A stretch of 64,000 bases of DNA, from contig CACIXQ010000002.1 of the NCBI GenBank assembly GCA_902590655.1, forward strand, positions 1-64,000, given 5' to 3'. How positions within the stretch are numbered: the stretch's first letter is position 1; each line of letters starts with the position of its first letter. Shown one piece after another: positions 16,880 to 24,936 of the stretch. The notes under the pieces were generated by a model. The model did not search any database. It was not told where the DNA came from and saw nothing but the letters and a program-made list of their open reading frames with translations. Both the position numbers and the translations under genes were made by a program. The stretch comes from an uncultured marine group I thaumarchaeote. Lineage in GTDB: Archaea; Thermoproteota; Nitrososphaeria; Nitrososphaerales; Nitrosopumilaceae.

Positions 16880-17308
16880 ATGGACAAAGATCGAAAGGAA
16901 GGCATCAAGGGAATGGCAAACCCTGGCAGGTATGGAATAGAACGTGTGGCATATTGGTTAATGAGAATTACTGGTCTCGGATTATTATTTTATTTCATTG
17001 GTCATATCTATGAAACAAGTAGTCTACTTGATGGGAAAGCAGCTTGGGATTCTATGTTAGAATTAACACAAACAACAGAAGGCCACATATTTTTGGCATT
17101 AGTCATTGGCATGTGTGTATTTCATACAGGTAATGGAATTAGATTGATGGTTGCTCAAGCAGGATTTGGATTTGGTAAAGCACGTAGACCTGATTATCCT
17201 TATACACCAAGCTCATTAAACATGAAAAATAAATTATGCATTTATGTTTCAATTGGTCTCGCTGCATTAGCTATGATGTATGGATTGAGTGTGATGTTTC
17301 ATGTCTAA
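16880..17308 (+). CDS. sdhC: Succinate dehydrogenase cytochrome b subunit SdhC
   Basis: This 142-residue membrane anchor has three hydrophobic helices. The motif CVFHTGNGIRLM (about residues 77-88) matches the SdhC heme-b binding His followed by NGIR. It anchors SdhA/SdhB and carries electrons to quinone. The start directly abuts sdhA and the end overlaps SdhD by eight bases, so it is one operon. Confidence 0.9.
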   Translation: MDKDRKEGIKGMANPGRYGIERVAYWLMRITGLGLLFYFIGHIYETSSLLDGKAAWDSMLELTQTTEGHIFLALVIGMCVFHTGNGIRLMVAQAGFGFGKARRPDYPYTPSSLNMKNKLCIYVSIGLAALAMMYGLSVMFHV

Positions 17309-17666
17309 TATAATACGTGAAAGTCATATAATGAAGATTCATTATTTGACTGCTCTAGTAGCTGTTGGGTTTGTAATTATTCATATTATGATTAGATTCA
17401 CACATGGATCATTCGCAAATTCTCTAGAGTTTGAAAGTGTGATTGCAAACTACAAATCTATTCCTTATGCTATAGTGTTAGAAGCTATGCTAATACTCAT
17501 TTCAGTACATGGATTCAATGGTTTACGTATAATCTTACTTGAGTTAAAACAGGGAAATGCATACGAAAACGCAGTTACATACGGGTGTTTGGCTGCGATG
17601 ATTGCTCTTATTGCATACGGTTCTAGAACAATAATCATGGCAAGCATGGGAATGGTGGAAGCATGA
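17301..17666 (+). CDS. sdhD: Succinate dehydrogenase membrane anchor SdhD
   Basis: This second membrane anchor is 121 residues with three helices. The block SVHGFNGLRIILLE (about residues 70-83) carries a His that could be a heme or quinone ligand and resembles the SdhC motif. It overlaps sdhC (8 bases) and sdhB (4 bases, ATGA). The order sdhA-C-D-B is conserved in many archaea. Confidence 0.85.
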   Translation: MSNIIRESHIMKIHYLTALVAVGFVIIHIMIRFTHGSFANSLEFESVIANYKSIPYAIVLEAMLILISVHGFNGLRIILLELKQGNAYENAVTYGCLAAMIALIAYGSRTIIMASMGMVEA

Positions 17667-18481
17667 CTAAAGATGGTGCATTACCAAAAGGATTTGAAAG
17701 ACCAACTGTCTCAGCTTCACCAAATGACTCAAGTGTACAAGAGAAATATGAAGAAGTGAAATCATCTTCCAAAACAATAACTCTTAGAATTTCCAAATTT
17801 AATCCTGAGAAAGATCTAAGAACAGCATTCCATGCATTTACAGTTCCATATCAGAGATGGACTACTGTGTTGGATGCAATTTTAGAAGTAAAAAGTCATC
17901 AGGATCATTCAATAGGTGTACGTTATTCATGCAGACAAGCAACATGTGGTTCGTGTGGAATGATCATTAACGGTAAACCAAGACTTGCATGTTTTACAAA
18001 AATATCTGAATTGGATTCAGATGTAGTTACTGTTGAACCAATGAACAACTTTCCACTAATACGTGACTTGGCTGTTGGGTTTGAAAGAATGTTCTCAACT
18101 CACAAACGAATCAAACCATATGTAATTCGTGAAGACTCGGAAACAAATCCTGGAACAAAAGAATTTTTGCAATCTCCGGAAGATGTTGAAAAATATATTC
18201 AGTTTGCAAGCTGTATTAAATGTGGTTTATGTAACTCTGCTTGTCCTACTATGACAACAGATTCTACATTTATTGGACCACAAGGACTTGCTCAGGCATA
18301 TCGTTATGTTGCAGATAATAGAGACCAAGGCAAAGATGAACGGCTTAGGATAATTGATGAACCGCATGGTATATGGAGATGCCACTTTGCTGGTTCTTGT
18401 AGTCAAGTATGTCCAAAGGGTGTTGATCCCGCAATGGGAATACAATTGCTACGAGGATATCTGTTAGGATACAGAAAATAA
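17663..18481 (+). CDS. sdhB: Succinate dehydrogenase iron-sulfur subunit
   Basis: This 272-residue subunit conducts electrons from FAD to quinone through three clusters. The [2Fe-2S] ligands lie in SCRQATCGSCGMIINGKPRLAC, the [4Fe-4S] ligands in CIKCGLCNSACPT, and the third cluster in CHFAGSCSQVCPKGVDP. An N-terminal extension of about 30 residues precedes the ferredoxin fold. It ends the operon; its stop directly abuts the stop of the convergent MIP18 gene at 18482, leaving no room for a separate terminator. Confidence 0.95.
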   Translation: MTKDGALPKGFERPTVSASPNDSSVQEKYEEVKSSSKTITLRISKFNPEKDLRTAFHAFTVPYQRWTTVLDAILEVKSHQDHSIGVRYSCRQATCGSCGMIINGKPRLACFTKISELDSDVVTVEPMNNFPLIRDLAVGFERMFSTHKRIKPYVIREDSETNPGTKEFLQSPEDVEKYIQFASCIKCGLCNSACPTMTTDSTFIGPQGLAQAYRYVADNRDQGKDERLRIIDEPHGIWRCHFAGSCSQVCPKGVDPAMGIQLLRGYLLGYRK

Positions 18482-18805
18482 TTATTCTTTTTTGTGTGGA
18501 TTTGGGCTGTTGTTTACTTGATTATTAATCTGGTCAGCCATGAAATGATTTGAAACATTCACTTTAACATCATCAACTCCATCAATCTTCAAAAGGTTGT
18601 CATGTATATCCTGACAAATTTTAAAACCGAATACAGCTGGGCAGAAAGGGCTAGTTAGATGCAGATCAATTTTTACACCACTATCCTGGATATCAACTTC
18701 GTCGATTAGTTCCAATTCAGTAATTGATACGTTTATCTCAGGATCAACAATTGCCGATAGTTCATCAAAAATTTTCACTCTTAATTGCTTCAGTTCTTGT
18801 GCCAT
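18482..18805 (-). CDS. MIP18/SufT-family protein (DUF59)
   Basis: This 107-residue protein of the MIP18 (DUF59, PaaD/SufT-like) family has roles in iron-sulfur cluster assembly or carrier functions. The block ELSAIVDPEINVSITELELIDEVDI fits the usual DPE-I motif, and HLTSPFCPAVFGFKICQDIHDNL carries the Cys-containing loop. The ATG at 18805 is preferred; it sits about 26 bases from the palindromic TATA box shared with argH. TTG codons upstream give the longer alternative. It lies beside the SDH operon, whose clusters need assembly; that link is inferred. Confidence 0.85.
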   Translation of the reverse strand: MAQELKQLRVKIFDELSAIVDPEINVSITELELIDEVDIQDSGVKIDLHLTSPFCPAVFGFKICQDIHDNLLKIDGVDDVKVNVSNHFMADQINNQVNNSPNPHKKE

Positions 18806-18824
18806 GAACAACAAAATAATTTAT

Positions 18825-18836
18825 GCTATATATAGC
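18825..18836. promoter_or_regulatory. Palindromic TATA box between MIP18 gene and argH
   Basis: The sequence GCTATATATAGC is a perfect 12-bp palindrome. Its centre lies 25-26 bases from both the minus-strand ATG at 18805 and the plus-strand ATG at 18857. The two genes are leaderless by this reading and share one symmetrical TATA element. Confidence 0.65.
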
Positions 18837-18856
18837 CATTTTTACCTGTATATACA

Positions 18857-20317
18857 ATGTATCGAGCAAGGCTTGGAAAAAATTTAGAGAAGGTGACTTT
18901 GGATTATGTGTCATCGATAGATGACGATGTTGAAATTGCACACTATGACATTTTAGGAAGCCAAGCACATGCCATAATGCTTTACGAGAATAAAATACTA
19001 ACAAAAAACGAAATAAAAAAAATCCTTAAGGGACTTGAAAGTCTGAAAAAAGTAAAACTAACAAAGAAAACTGACTCTGAAGATATTCACGAGTTAATAG
19101 AATCTCTAGTAATTAAAAAGATAGGAATTGATGTAGGTGGAAAAATGCACACCGCACGATCAAGAAATGATCAAGTAGCGTTAGATATACGGATGAAAAT
19201 TCGTGATGATATCAACATTGTATGTCAATGTTTGCTAGATACCATAAAAGCACTTGTTGTATTAGCTAAAAAACATCAAGATACTATAGTTCCACTATAT
19301 ACACATCTTCAACAAGCTCAAGTAGGTCTATTCTCTCACTATCTTCTATCCTATGCTGACGCGTTGTTTAGGGACCTAGACAGGCTTTATGTTACATATG
19401 GACGTGTAAATGAAAATCCATTAGGTGCTGGACCAATTGGTGGTACAAGTATACCTATTGATAGGCTTAGTACTGGAAAAATGTTAGGATTGAAAGGAGT
19501 TGTTGAAAACTCAATTGATGCAACAACGACAAGGGATTCTGCAGTTGAATATATTGCAGCTATTGCAATTTTAATGACTAATTTAAGCAGGGTTTCAAAA
19601 GATTTTTCCATATGGTCTACTTCAGAATTTTCTTTCCTTGAACTATCTGATGAATTTACTTCGCCATCAAGTGTAATGCCACAGAAAAAAAATCCTGATA
19701 TTCTAGAACTTACACGTGGAAAAACATCACATGTAATTGGTAACTTAACATCTATGCTCTCAACAATACAAGGACTGCCATCTGGTTATAGTAGGGACTT
19801 GCAACAGATCAATCCAGCTATTTGGTCTGCTTCTAAAGTTGTGATATCTGCACTTTTGATTATGGAGTCTATGTTGAAAACAGTTGTAATTAATAAAAAA
19901 AATATGAAACGAGCAGCAGAAGATGGACATCTTATAGCTCTTGACCTAGCTGAAAAGTTAGTTCATAATGACATACCATTTAGGAAAGCACATCAAATTA
20001 TTGGACGGATTGTCAAACTCGCACACATATCAGGTAAACCCATTTCTAAATTGAGTGAATCTGAAGTAAAAAAAGTCGTAAAAAATAAGGAAGTTAGTTT
20101 GAAACTTCTTATGAAGTTAATTCGATCCACAACTCTTACGTCATCACTTCATGAAAGGAAATCTCAAGGTTCTTCCGGAATATCAGAACAGAAAAGGATG
20201 ACTGCACATAGGATGAAAAAAATTGAAAAATACCAAACAGGAGTCAAAACACGAAGCGACGCAGTACAATATTCATTAAATCAACTGGATAAGAAAGTAA
20301 AAAAATTAACCAGATAA
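18857..20317 (+). CDS. argH: Argininosuccinate lyase
   Basis: This 486-residue fumarase/aspartase-superfamily enzyme splits argininosuccinate into arginine and fumarate, the last step of arginine synthesis. The signature SSVMPQKKNPDILEL contains the mobile catalytic serine loop. TARSRNDQVALDIR (about residues 94-107) and LYTHLQQAQVGLFSHYLL are also typical. Length is slightly above the bacterial norm. Lone gene; the tRNA-Lys follows on the other strand after 2 bases. Start chosen because of the TATA spacing. Confidence 0.95.
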   Translation: MYRARLGKNLEKVTLDYVSSIDDDVEIAHYDILGSQAHAIMLYENKILTKNEIKKILKGLESLKKVKLTKKTDSEDIHELIESLVIKKIGIDVGGKMHTARSRNDQVALDIRMKIRDDINIVCQCLLDTIKALVVLAKKHQDTIVPLYTHLQQAQVGLFSHYLLSYADALFRDLDRLYVTYGRVNENPLGAGPIGGTSIPIDRLSTGKMLGLKGVVENSIDATTTRDSAVEYIAAIAILMTNLSRVSKDFSIWSTSEFSFLELSDEFTSPSSVMPQKKNPDILELTRGKTSHVIGNLTSMLSTIQGLPSGYSRDLQQINPAIWSASKVVISALLIMESMLKTVVINKKNMKRAAEDGHLIALDLAEKLVHNDIPFRKAHQIIGRIVKLAHISGKPISKLSESEVKKVVKNKEVSLKLLMKLIRSTTLTSSLHERKSQGSSGISEQKRMTAHRMKKIEKYQTGVKTRSDAVQYSLNQLDKKVKKLTR

Positions 20318-20319
20318 GG

Positions 20320-20393
20320 CGGGTCTAATGGGATTCGAACCCATGACAGCCGGATTAAGAGTCCGGTGCGCTACCTGGCTGCGCTATAGACCC
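20320..20393 (-). tRNA. tRNA-Lys(CTT)
   Basis: The reverse strand folds well: acceptor GGGTCTA/TAGACCC, D-arm GCGC...GCGC, anticodon stem CCGGA/TCCGG with loop CTCTTAA (anticodon CTT), T-arm ATGGG-TTCGAAT-CCCAT. The discriminator is G. No CCA is encoded (GCCTT follows). It lies two bases beyond argH on the opposite strand, and a TATA-like tttaaata about 30 bases upstream could drive it. Confidence 0.95.
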
Positions 20394-20416
20394 ATAAAAA
20401 AACAAAACAATACTGT

Positions 20417-20427
20417 CTTTATTTAAA
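20417..20427 (-). promoter_or_regulatory. TATA-like element for tRNA-Lys
   Basis: The minus strand reads TTTAAATAAAG about 30 bases before the tRNA 5' end, a usual spacing for archaeal tRNA promoters whose transcripts start a few bases ahead of the mature end. Confidence 0.35.
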
Positions 20428-20441
20428 CTTGGTATGATAAC

Positions 20442-21047
20442 TTAGTTCTTGATTTCTGGTTGGTTTTCATCATACTTTTCAAGAATTGTAGTAAGTACTT
20501 TGGAAACTGGAACGTTATTCATCTTCTTCTTTTCTGACAGGAGTTTTTGGTATGCATCAAGAGTGATGTAGACTGGTATTGAGCCATTTCCTTCTAGCAA
20601 GCCTCGAACATTGTAAAGGGCGTTCTCCATTCCCTTTTCTGCACTCTTTGCAAACTTTAGTTTATCAACAATTCCTCCTAATGGACCTAGTGGCATTTCA
20701 TAATTCACAGTCATTGTTACACGAGTTAGATTTTCATCTAATGCCTTGAACTCATTTGTGATCTCCCATTTCTTGAATTTTCCTTTAATCATCTTCGCAG
20801 AGATTTTTTCGTTTCTGTCAAACTGTGTGGTCTCACAATCCCAAGTCAGTCGCTTTCCATCAAAGTCTCCTATAATTCTGAATGTTGTTCCTACTCCCAT
20901 TCCTTCTTTGATATCCATGGGGATGACTGTCATTCCAACGCGTTCCTGGTCCTTTAATTGGTCAGAAACATGTTCCGGTCTGGCAAAATAGGTAAATACA
21001 GTATCAACCGGAGCCTTGATCTCGATTGATTTACTAACTATGGTCAA
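20442..21047 (-). CDS. SRPBCC/polyketide cyclase-like protein
   Basis: This 201-residue protein follows the START/SRPBCC fold: IEIKAPVDTVFTYFARPEHVSDQL, then GEGVGTTFRII-like segments (MGVGTTFRIIGDF), then RLTWDCETTQF and VNYEMPLGPLGGIVDKLKFAKSAEKGMENAL. These domains bind hydrophobic ligands. After about residue 155 a C-terminal segment with the pattern VYITLDAYQKLLSEKKKMNNVPVSKVL looks like a ribbon-helix-helix, an odd pairing. The start is TTG. No operon neighbours. Confidence 0.75.
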   Translation of the reverse strand: MTIVSKSIEIKAPVDTVFTYFARPEHVSDQLKDQERVGMTVIPMDIKEGMGVGTTFRIIGDFDGKRLTWDCETTQFDRNEKISAKMIKGKFKKWEITNEFKALDENLTRVTMTVNYEMPLGPLGGIVDKLKFAKSAEKGMENALYNVRGLLEGNGSIPVYITLDAYQKLLSEKKKMNNVPVSKVLTTILEKYDENQPEIKN

Positions 21048-21141
21048 TGTTTGTCAGTCTTTACAGTATAGATTTAAAGCTTTTGGCAAATACCATCAGC
21101 AAATTCTTTTACAATATATTGATTATACTTGAAGAAAGGGA

Positions 21142-21657
21142 ATGCGAAGACGAAGTATCTGTTTTTTATTTTTTATCATCATACCGACGATCATCCTGAT
21201 CCCTGAAGTGGATGCACATCCATTGTTTAATTCGTCAGAAGCATGGATTGGTGATCACAGGGTTCAGATCTCTACTCTCCCTGAAATAGTTGGGGTTGGG
21301 GAAGAAGTCCAGGTTCTCATAAGGGTAACAGATGCTGATTTGGAAGAACTTGACCAATTTGAGATGGGAATTCGTATATTCTATGGCGGAGAACAAATTG
21401 ATGCTGTAATGCCTAAGATATATCAAAGTGGGCACACAGAAATGGACTATGTTTTTGAAATGTCAGGAAATCACATCTTTAGAGTAGATCTGTACAATAT
21501 TTCTCAAGATGGACGAGTGCTAACATATACTTTCAACATAGGTGCTCAGAACACATTTGGGTTTATTTTTATTAGCGCGATTACAACTGGTGGGATTATG
21601 ACTGCAGTGATATTCGTTTATGTATATTTTTCAAAGCGTAAAGCAAAATCTACGTAG
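21142..21657 (+). CDS. Secreted, C-terminally membrane-anchored protein (oxidase-cluster neighbour)
   Basis: This 171-residue protein has an N-terminal signal peptide (about residues 1-26, ending VDAHP), a beta-rich outside domain of about 110 residues, and a C-terminal membrane helix (about 137-162) followed by basic residues. The outside part reads like an immunoglobulin/FixH-like fold but no family is certain. His27 and the GHTEMDY stretch could bind metal; that is guesswork. It ends convergently against the CtaA-like gene with an 8-base overlap. An AT-rich element (acaatatatt) lies about 26 bases upstream. Confidence 0.6.
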   Translation: MRRRSICFLFFIIIPTIILIPEVDAHPLFNSSEAWIGDHRVQISTLPEIVGVGEEVQVLIRVTDADLEELDQFEMGIRIFYGGEQIDAVMPKIYQSGHTEMDYVFEMSGNHIFRVDLYNISQDGRVLTYTFNIGAQNTFGFIFISAITTGGIMTAVIFVYVYFSKRKAKST

Positions 21658-22093
21658 TAGTCTGAATAGATTTTGGTTTTAGTCTGAATGCAAATAATGT
21701 AGTTAATAGAACCATTGCAAAAAGCAATATTCCAATACCAAAATGTATGGATACCAACACGGCATGCAGCAATGTGTCTATTACTAATGCTCCTAATGTT
21801 ATCTGAGTTACAACAAATATTGCTGCTAACGTTCCAGTAGTTCTAATCTTCCAATGAGAACCTGCTGTAACCCAAGAACCCACAGCAGTGGCTATTACTA
21901 ACGCACCAGTAGTTGCAGCAATTAATCTATGCAGCCATTCAATAAAATATTCGTCATCAGGCAAAATTCCATTTGGACATAATGGCCAATCTGGGCAAGT
22001 CAGTCCAAGTCCTGCTGCAGAAATATACCCTCCTATAACCATCAGAGAATAAAGAACTATCAAAGATACTAGTGAGAGATATTTTAATTTCAA
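21650..22093 (-). CDS. CtaA/COX15-like heme A synthase, half-size
   Basis: This 147-residue membrane protein has four helices, half the length of the bacterial CtaA. Conserved features are GLGLTCPDWPLCPNG with the Cys pair on the outside, EWLHRLIAATTGALV with a heme-ligand His, TQITLGALVI and LLHAVLVSIHFGIGILLF with a second His pair. It resembles the compact archaeal CtaA known from Aeropyrum. It should make heme A for the adjacent oxidase. Its 3' end overlaps the secreted protein gene by 8 bases; one base separates its start from the cupredoxin stop. Confidence 0.85.
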   Translation of the reverse strand: MKLKYLSLVSLIVLYSLMVIGGYISAAGLGLTCPDWPLCPNGILPDDEYFIEWLHRLIAATTGALVIATAVGSWVTAGSHWKIRTTGTLAAIFVVTQITLGALVIDTLLHAVLVSIHFGIGILLFAMVLLTTLFAFRLKPKSIQTTT

Positions 22094-22094
22094 G

Positions 22095-22658
22095 TTACTC
22101 TACTATGATTGTTCCAACCATGCCCATTTCTCTGTGTCCTGGGACAGTACAGATGTAATAGTATGTTCCTGGTTCACCTGGGATAAATTCAGAATTTCCA
22201 CCTTCACCAGGCTTTAATGGGTTACTTGGGCTAGCTACTTCTGTTCCAGGGAATAATCCACCAAATCCTTCTTCATCAAGTGTAACACCAAATGCATGGA
22301 ACGACTTTCCGTCATTCAAAATATTAAAGATTATTCTGTCGCCTACTTTTGCATTAATCGTTGGGTTATTTCCAGGATCACCAGGTAATGCATTGAAAGC
22401 TAACGTCCTAAAATCAGCTGATTCTATAAAGTCTAATGTTATTGGTATATCCTCACCTGTTTGTTCTACAACAGGTGCTGCAGGTTGATCACTGACTCCC
22501 GCAAAAATTTCTCCTGCAGGAGAAAGTTCTGATATCCAGTAATCTCCAAGAGCAAAGAAGATTACCGCTCCAATAATGACAGTTCCACCTAATATTGTCA
22601 TCATCTTTCCAACTCTTCCAGAAGAAGTTCTCCAAATTGTTTCGTCGTGTTCGCTCAT
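22095..22658 (-). CDS. Membrane-anchored cupredoxin (plastocyanin-like)
   Basis: This 187-residue protein has one membrane helix (about residues 20-40) and an outside blue-copper domain. The copper ligands are His in FHAFGVTL, then YYYICTVPGHREMGMVG with Cys, His and Met. It likely passes electrons to the terminal oxidase next door, a substitute for cytochrome c. ATG at 22658 is preferred because it is preceded by GGTGATAAAG, a ribosome-binding-like run; a GTG at 22667 is an alternative. Part of the oxidase operon, following CoxA directly. Confidence 0.88.
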   Translation of the reverse strand: MSEHDETIWRTSSGRVGKMMTILGGTVIIGAVIFFALGDYWISELSPAGEIFAGVSDQPAAPVVEQTGEDIPITLDFIESADFRTLAFNALPGDPGNNPTINAKVGDRIIFNILNDGKSFHAFGVTLDEEGFGGLFPGTEVASPSNPLKPGEGGNSEFIPGEPGTYYYICTVPGHREMGMVGTIIVE

Positions 22659-22667
22659 CTTTATCAC

Positions 22668-24194
22668 CTAATGATGTGGGTTCCGTTGTTCATATGGATA
22701 GTAATACTTTCCACCCAATCCGAATGGATCATGTAAATTGGCAGGTTTTCCTTTGGCTGAACTGTAAATGAGATTTGCCAAAAATATACCCATACCGACT
22801 AGCATGATCATAGCACCAACGCTAATCAATGCGTTCATCTGTATCCATGAATCAATTTCTGGATAATCATAAATTCTTCTTGGCATTCCATATAATCCCA
22901 ATATGTGTTGAGTGAAGAATGTAATACAGGCACCAACAAATACTAAGATAAAGTGTACAACTCCCCACTTTTCATTATACATTCTGCCAGTTACATATGG
23001 GAATAAGTAATAGATGAATCCGATTGTGCCAAACGCAATTGTTCCAAACACGAACAGATGGAAGTGACCTACAACCCAGTATGAGTCATGTGTGATAAAG
23101 TCTAATGGCATTGCTGAGTTAACTACACCACCAGCACCTGCTGCAAAGAATAGTGCTATTCCACCAACAGCCCACATCATTGGTGTTGCAAACTTAATTC
23201 TGCCATTCCACATTGTAGCAAGAAAGTTGAAAACGTGCATTGCTGAAGCAGGAACAGCAGCTAATGTTCCAATCATAAACACCGTCTTTTCTGTGAATGT
23301 CATTCCAGTCGCATACATGTGGTGAGCCCAAGATGCAAATGCAACCAAAGACAGCATGACAAAAGCAAAGATCCCAGAACCCTGACTGAAAATAGGTCTT
23401 CGTGAAAATCTTGGTATAATCTCATACATCATTCCTATAGCAGGAATTACAAGTACGTACACTTCTGGATGGAAAGTAAACCAAAACAGGTGTTGATATG
23501 CAATCGGGTCTCCACCAACAGCTGGATTGAAGAATCCTGTGGCGCCAAGTCTGTCCGTCAATAACATCAATAGTGCAGCTGCAAATGTTGGCATAGCAGC
23601 AAGTACAATTATAGATGATGAAAGAAATGACCATGCCAATAATGGTACCTTGCCAATTGACAAGTCTGGATGTTTACACTTCAATATTGTAACTACAAAG
23701 TTAATAGAACCTAGAATTGATGAAACTCCCAGTACTTTTAGTCCAAATATCCACATCTCTGCTGCTGGTGCAGGAGAGCTGATAACAGAGTAAGGTGGAT
23801 TCGCATACCAACCAAAGTCAGCCATTCCAAGCCAGACAAGTACTGCTGCAGGAGGAATCATCCAGAATGCGATTGCGTTAAGTTTTGGGTAAGCCATATC
23901 TTTGTACCTAACCATGATTGGAACAAGATAGTTACCAACAGCTGATGCAGATGGAAGTAAAAACAAGAAGATCATGGTGGTTCCATGCGTGGTAAACAGT
24001 CTGTTAAATGACATAGAATCTTCTATTAGTTGTGCACCAGGAGCAAACAACTCAACTCGAAGTGCAATAGCCATAGCACCACCAATAAACATAGCAAGAA
24101 TAGAGAAAATCAAATACATCAGACCAACATCAGTATGATGAGTTGAGAACATTATTTGCCAGACAGGACGTGCTTTCTTAAGTTCTAGAACCAT
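22668..24194 (-). CDS. coxA: Heme-copper oxidase subunit I
   Basis: This 508-residue catalytic subunit is the site of oxygen reduction to water. The heme a His is in FTTHGTTMIF. The Cu-B/Tyr site is HPEVYVLVIPAIG, with the conserved Glu of an A1-type oxidase. HH is in SWAHHMYATGM, and VVGHFHLFVFG carries the heme a3 and heme a His pair. About 12 membrane segments. The start is the ATG at 24194, three bases after the subunit II stop; a 19-residue N-terminal extension to 24251 is in frame but would overlap subunit II. No subunit III gene is adjacent. Confidence 0.95.
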   Translation of the reverse strand: MVLELKKARPVWQIMFSTHHTDVGLMYLIFSILAMFIGGAMAIALRVELFAPGAQLIEDSMSFNRLFTTHGTTMIFLFLLPSASAVGNYLVPIMVRYKDMAYPKLNAIAFWMIPPAAVLVWLGMADFGWYANPPYSVISSPAPAAEMWIFGLKVLGVSSILGSINFVVTILKCKHPDLSIGKVPLLAWSFLSSSIIVLAAMPTFAAALLMLLTDRLGATGFFNPAVGGDPIAYQHLFWFTFHPEVYVLVIPAIGMMYEIIPRFSRRPIFSQGSGIFAFVMLSLVAFASWAHHMYATGMTFTEKTVFMIGTLAAVPASAMHVFNFLATMWNGRIKFATPMMWAVGGIALFFAAGAGGVVNSAMPLDFITHDSYWVVGHFHLFVFGTIAFGTIGFIYYLFPYVTGRMYNEKWGVVHFILVFVGACITFFTQHILGLYGMPRRIYDYPEIDSWIQMNALISVGAMIMLVGMGIFLANLIYSSAKGKPANLHDPFGLGGKYYYPYEQRNPHH

Positions 24195-24196
24195 TT

Positions 24197-24619
24197 CTAA
24201 ACATCCTCCACAATGAGTAACGCACGCATGTTGTAATGAATTAATCCACAATATTCCCTACACTGTATATCAAACTCACCAGCTTCGTTAGGAGAGAACC
24301 AGACAGTATTGATTTGTCCAGGAACTGCATCCAACAATACAACATATTCATGTATGTTGAAATTATGATTAACATCCTTACTTGTAATTTCAAATTTGTA
24401 AGCATGATCCTTTTTCAAATGAAGCTCACCGATTTCCTTTGTACCATCTTCATGCTCGAAACTCCAAAACCACTGCTGACCAGTTACTTTGATGACTTCA
24501 GCGTCTTCAGGTACATGCTCTACAAGATTTTCAATATTCCACGCTTCTGCTCCAACATAGCAAAGAAGTGCAACCACTACCGCAACGTATATCCATTCAG
24601 GCCAGTTCGAGTGTCCCAT
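24197..24619 (-). CDS. coxB: Oxidase subunit II CuA domain
   Basis: This 140-residue subunit II part has one short hydrophobic segment (about residues 7-25) and the CuA domain. The CuA ligands are His in DVNHNFNI, then C-x3-C-x3-H-x2-M in CREYCGLIHYNM. The block TGQQWFWSFEHEDG is the usual electron-entry Trp region. The missing first helix pair may be supplied by the separate 86-residue gene upstream, suggesting a split subunit II. Start ATG at 24619; tight spacing with neighbours on both sides. Confidence 0.93.
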   Translation of the reverse strand: MGHSNWPEWIYVAVVVALLCYVGAEAWNIENLVEHVPEDAEVIKVTGQQWFWSFEHEDGTKEIGELHLKKDHAYKFEITSKDVNHNFNIHEYVVLLDAVPGQINTVWFSPNEAGEFDIQCREYCGLIHYNMRALLIVEDV

Positions 24620-24621
24620 TC

Positions 24622-24882
24622 TTACAATTCACCTTTCTCTTCATATGGGGTAGGTTTTGCTTTTGGATTAGATTCTCTAAATCTCCATACTTGCCAAACC
24701 ATGGTGCCAGCTATTACTCCGCCTACAACAAATGCAACAGTCATCATACGGAAGAACAAGTTCCAGATTTCTGCTTTCCTGTCTAGATATTCACCAGCAG
24801 TCTCAGCGGCAAAAGCTAAACTAACCATAGGAATTATTGTCAAAGTCGCAATAATGATTGATAAATGAAATACTTTGCTCAT
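24622..24882 (-). CDS. Small membrane protein, possible subunit II N-terminal half
   Basis: This 86-residue protein has two membrane segments. The first (about 5-26, ending SLAFAAE) looks like a signal peptide, the second (about 43-66) contains NLFFRMMTVAFVVGG and is followed by WQVWRFRESNPKAKP. That pattern resembles the transmembrane hairpin at the start of oxidase subunit II. It is two bases from the CuA-domain gene, so it may be the other half of a split CoxB. First gene of the oxidase operon (order: this gene, coxB, coxA, cupredoxin, ctaA). Confidence 0.65.
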   Translation of the reverse strand: MSKVFHLSIIIATLTIIPMVSLAFAAETAGEYLDRKAEIWNLFFRMMTVAFVVGGVIAGTMVWQVWRFRESNPKAKPTPYEEKGEL

Positions 24883-24936
24883 GCCGTCGTTTTGACGTGG
24901 TTGTCCGATATTATTTAAATTTATGGCAGATTATTG

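Noticed and set aside
24194-24251. A 19-residue N-terminal extension of CoxA
   Set aside because: It overlaps the CuA gene and does not resemble CoxA N-termini; the ATG at 24194 follows the upstream stop by only three bases.
24314-24868. Long plus-strand frame opposite the oxidase subunit II genes
   Set aside because: It lies entirely antisense to clear CuA and membrane-protein genes, with no recognisable motif.
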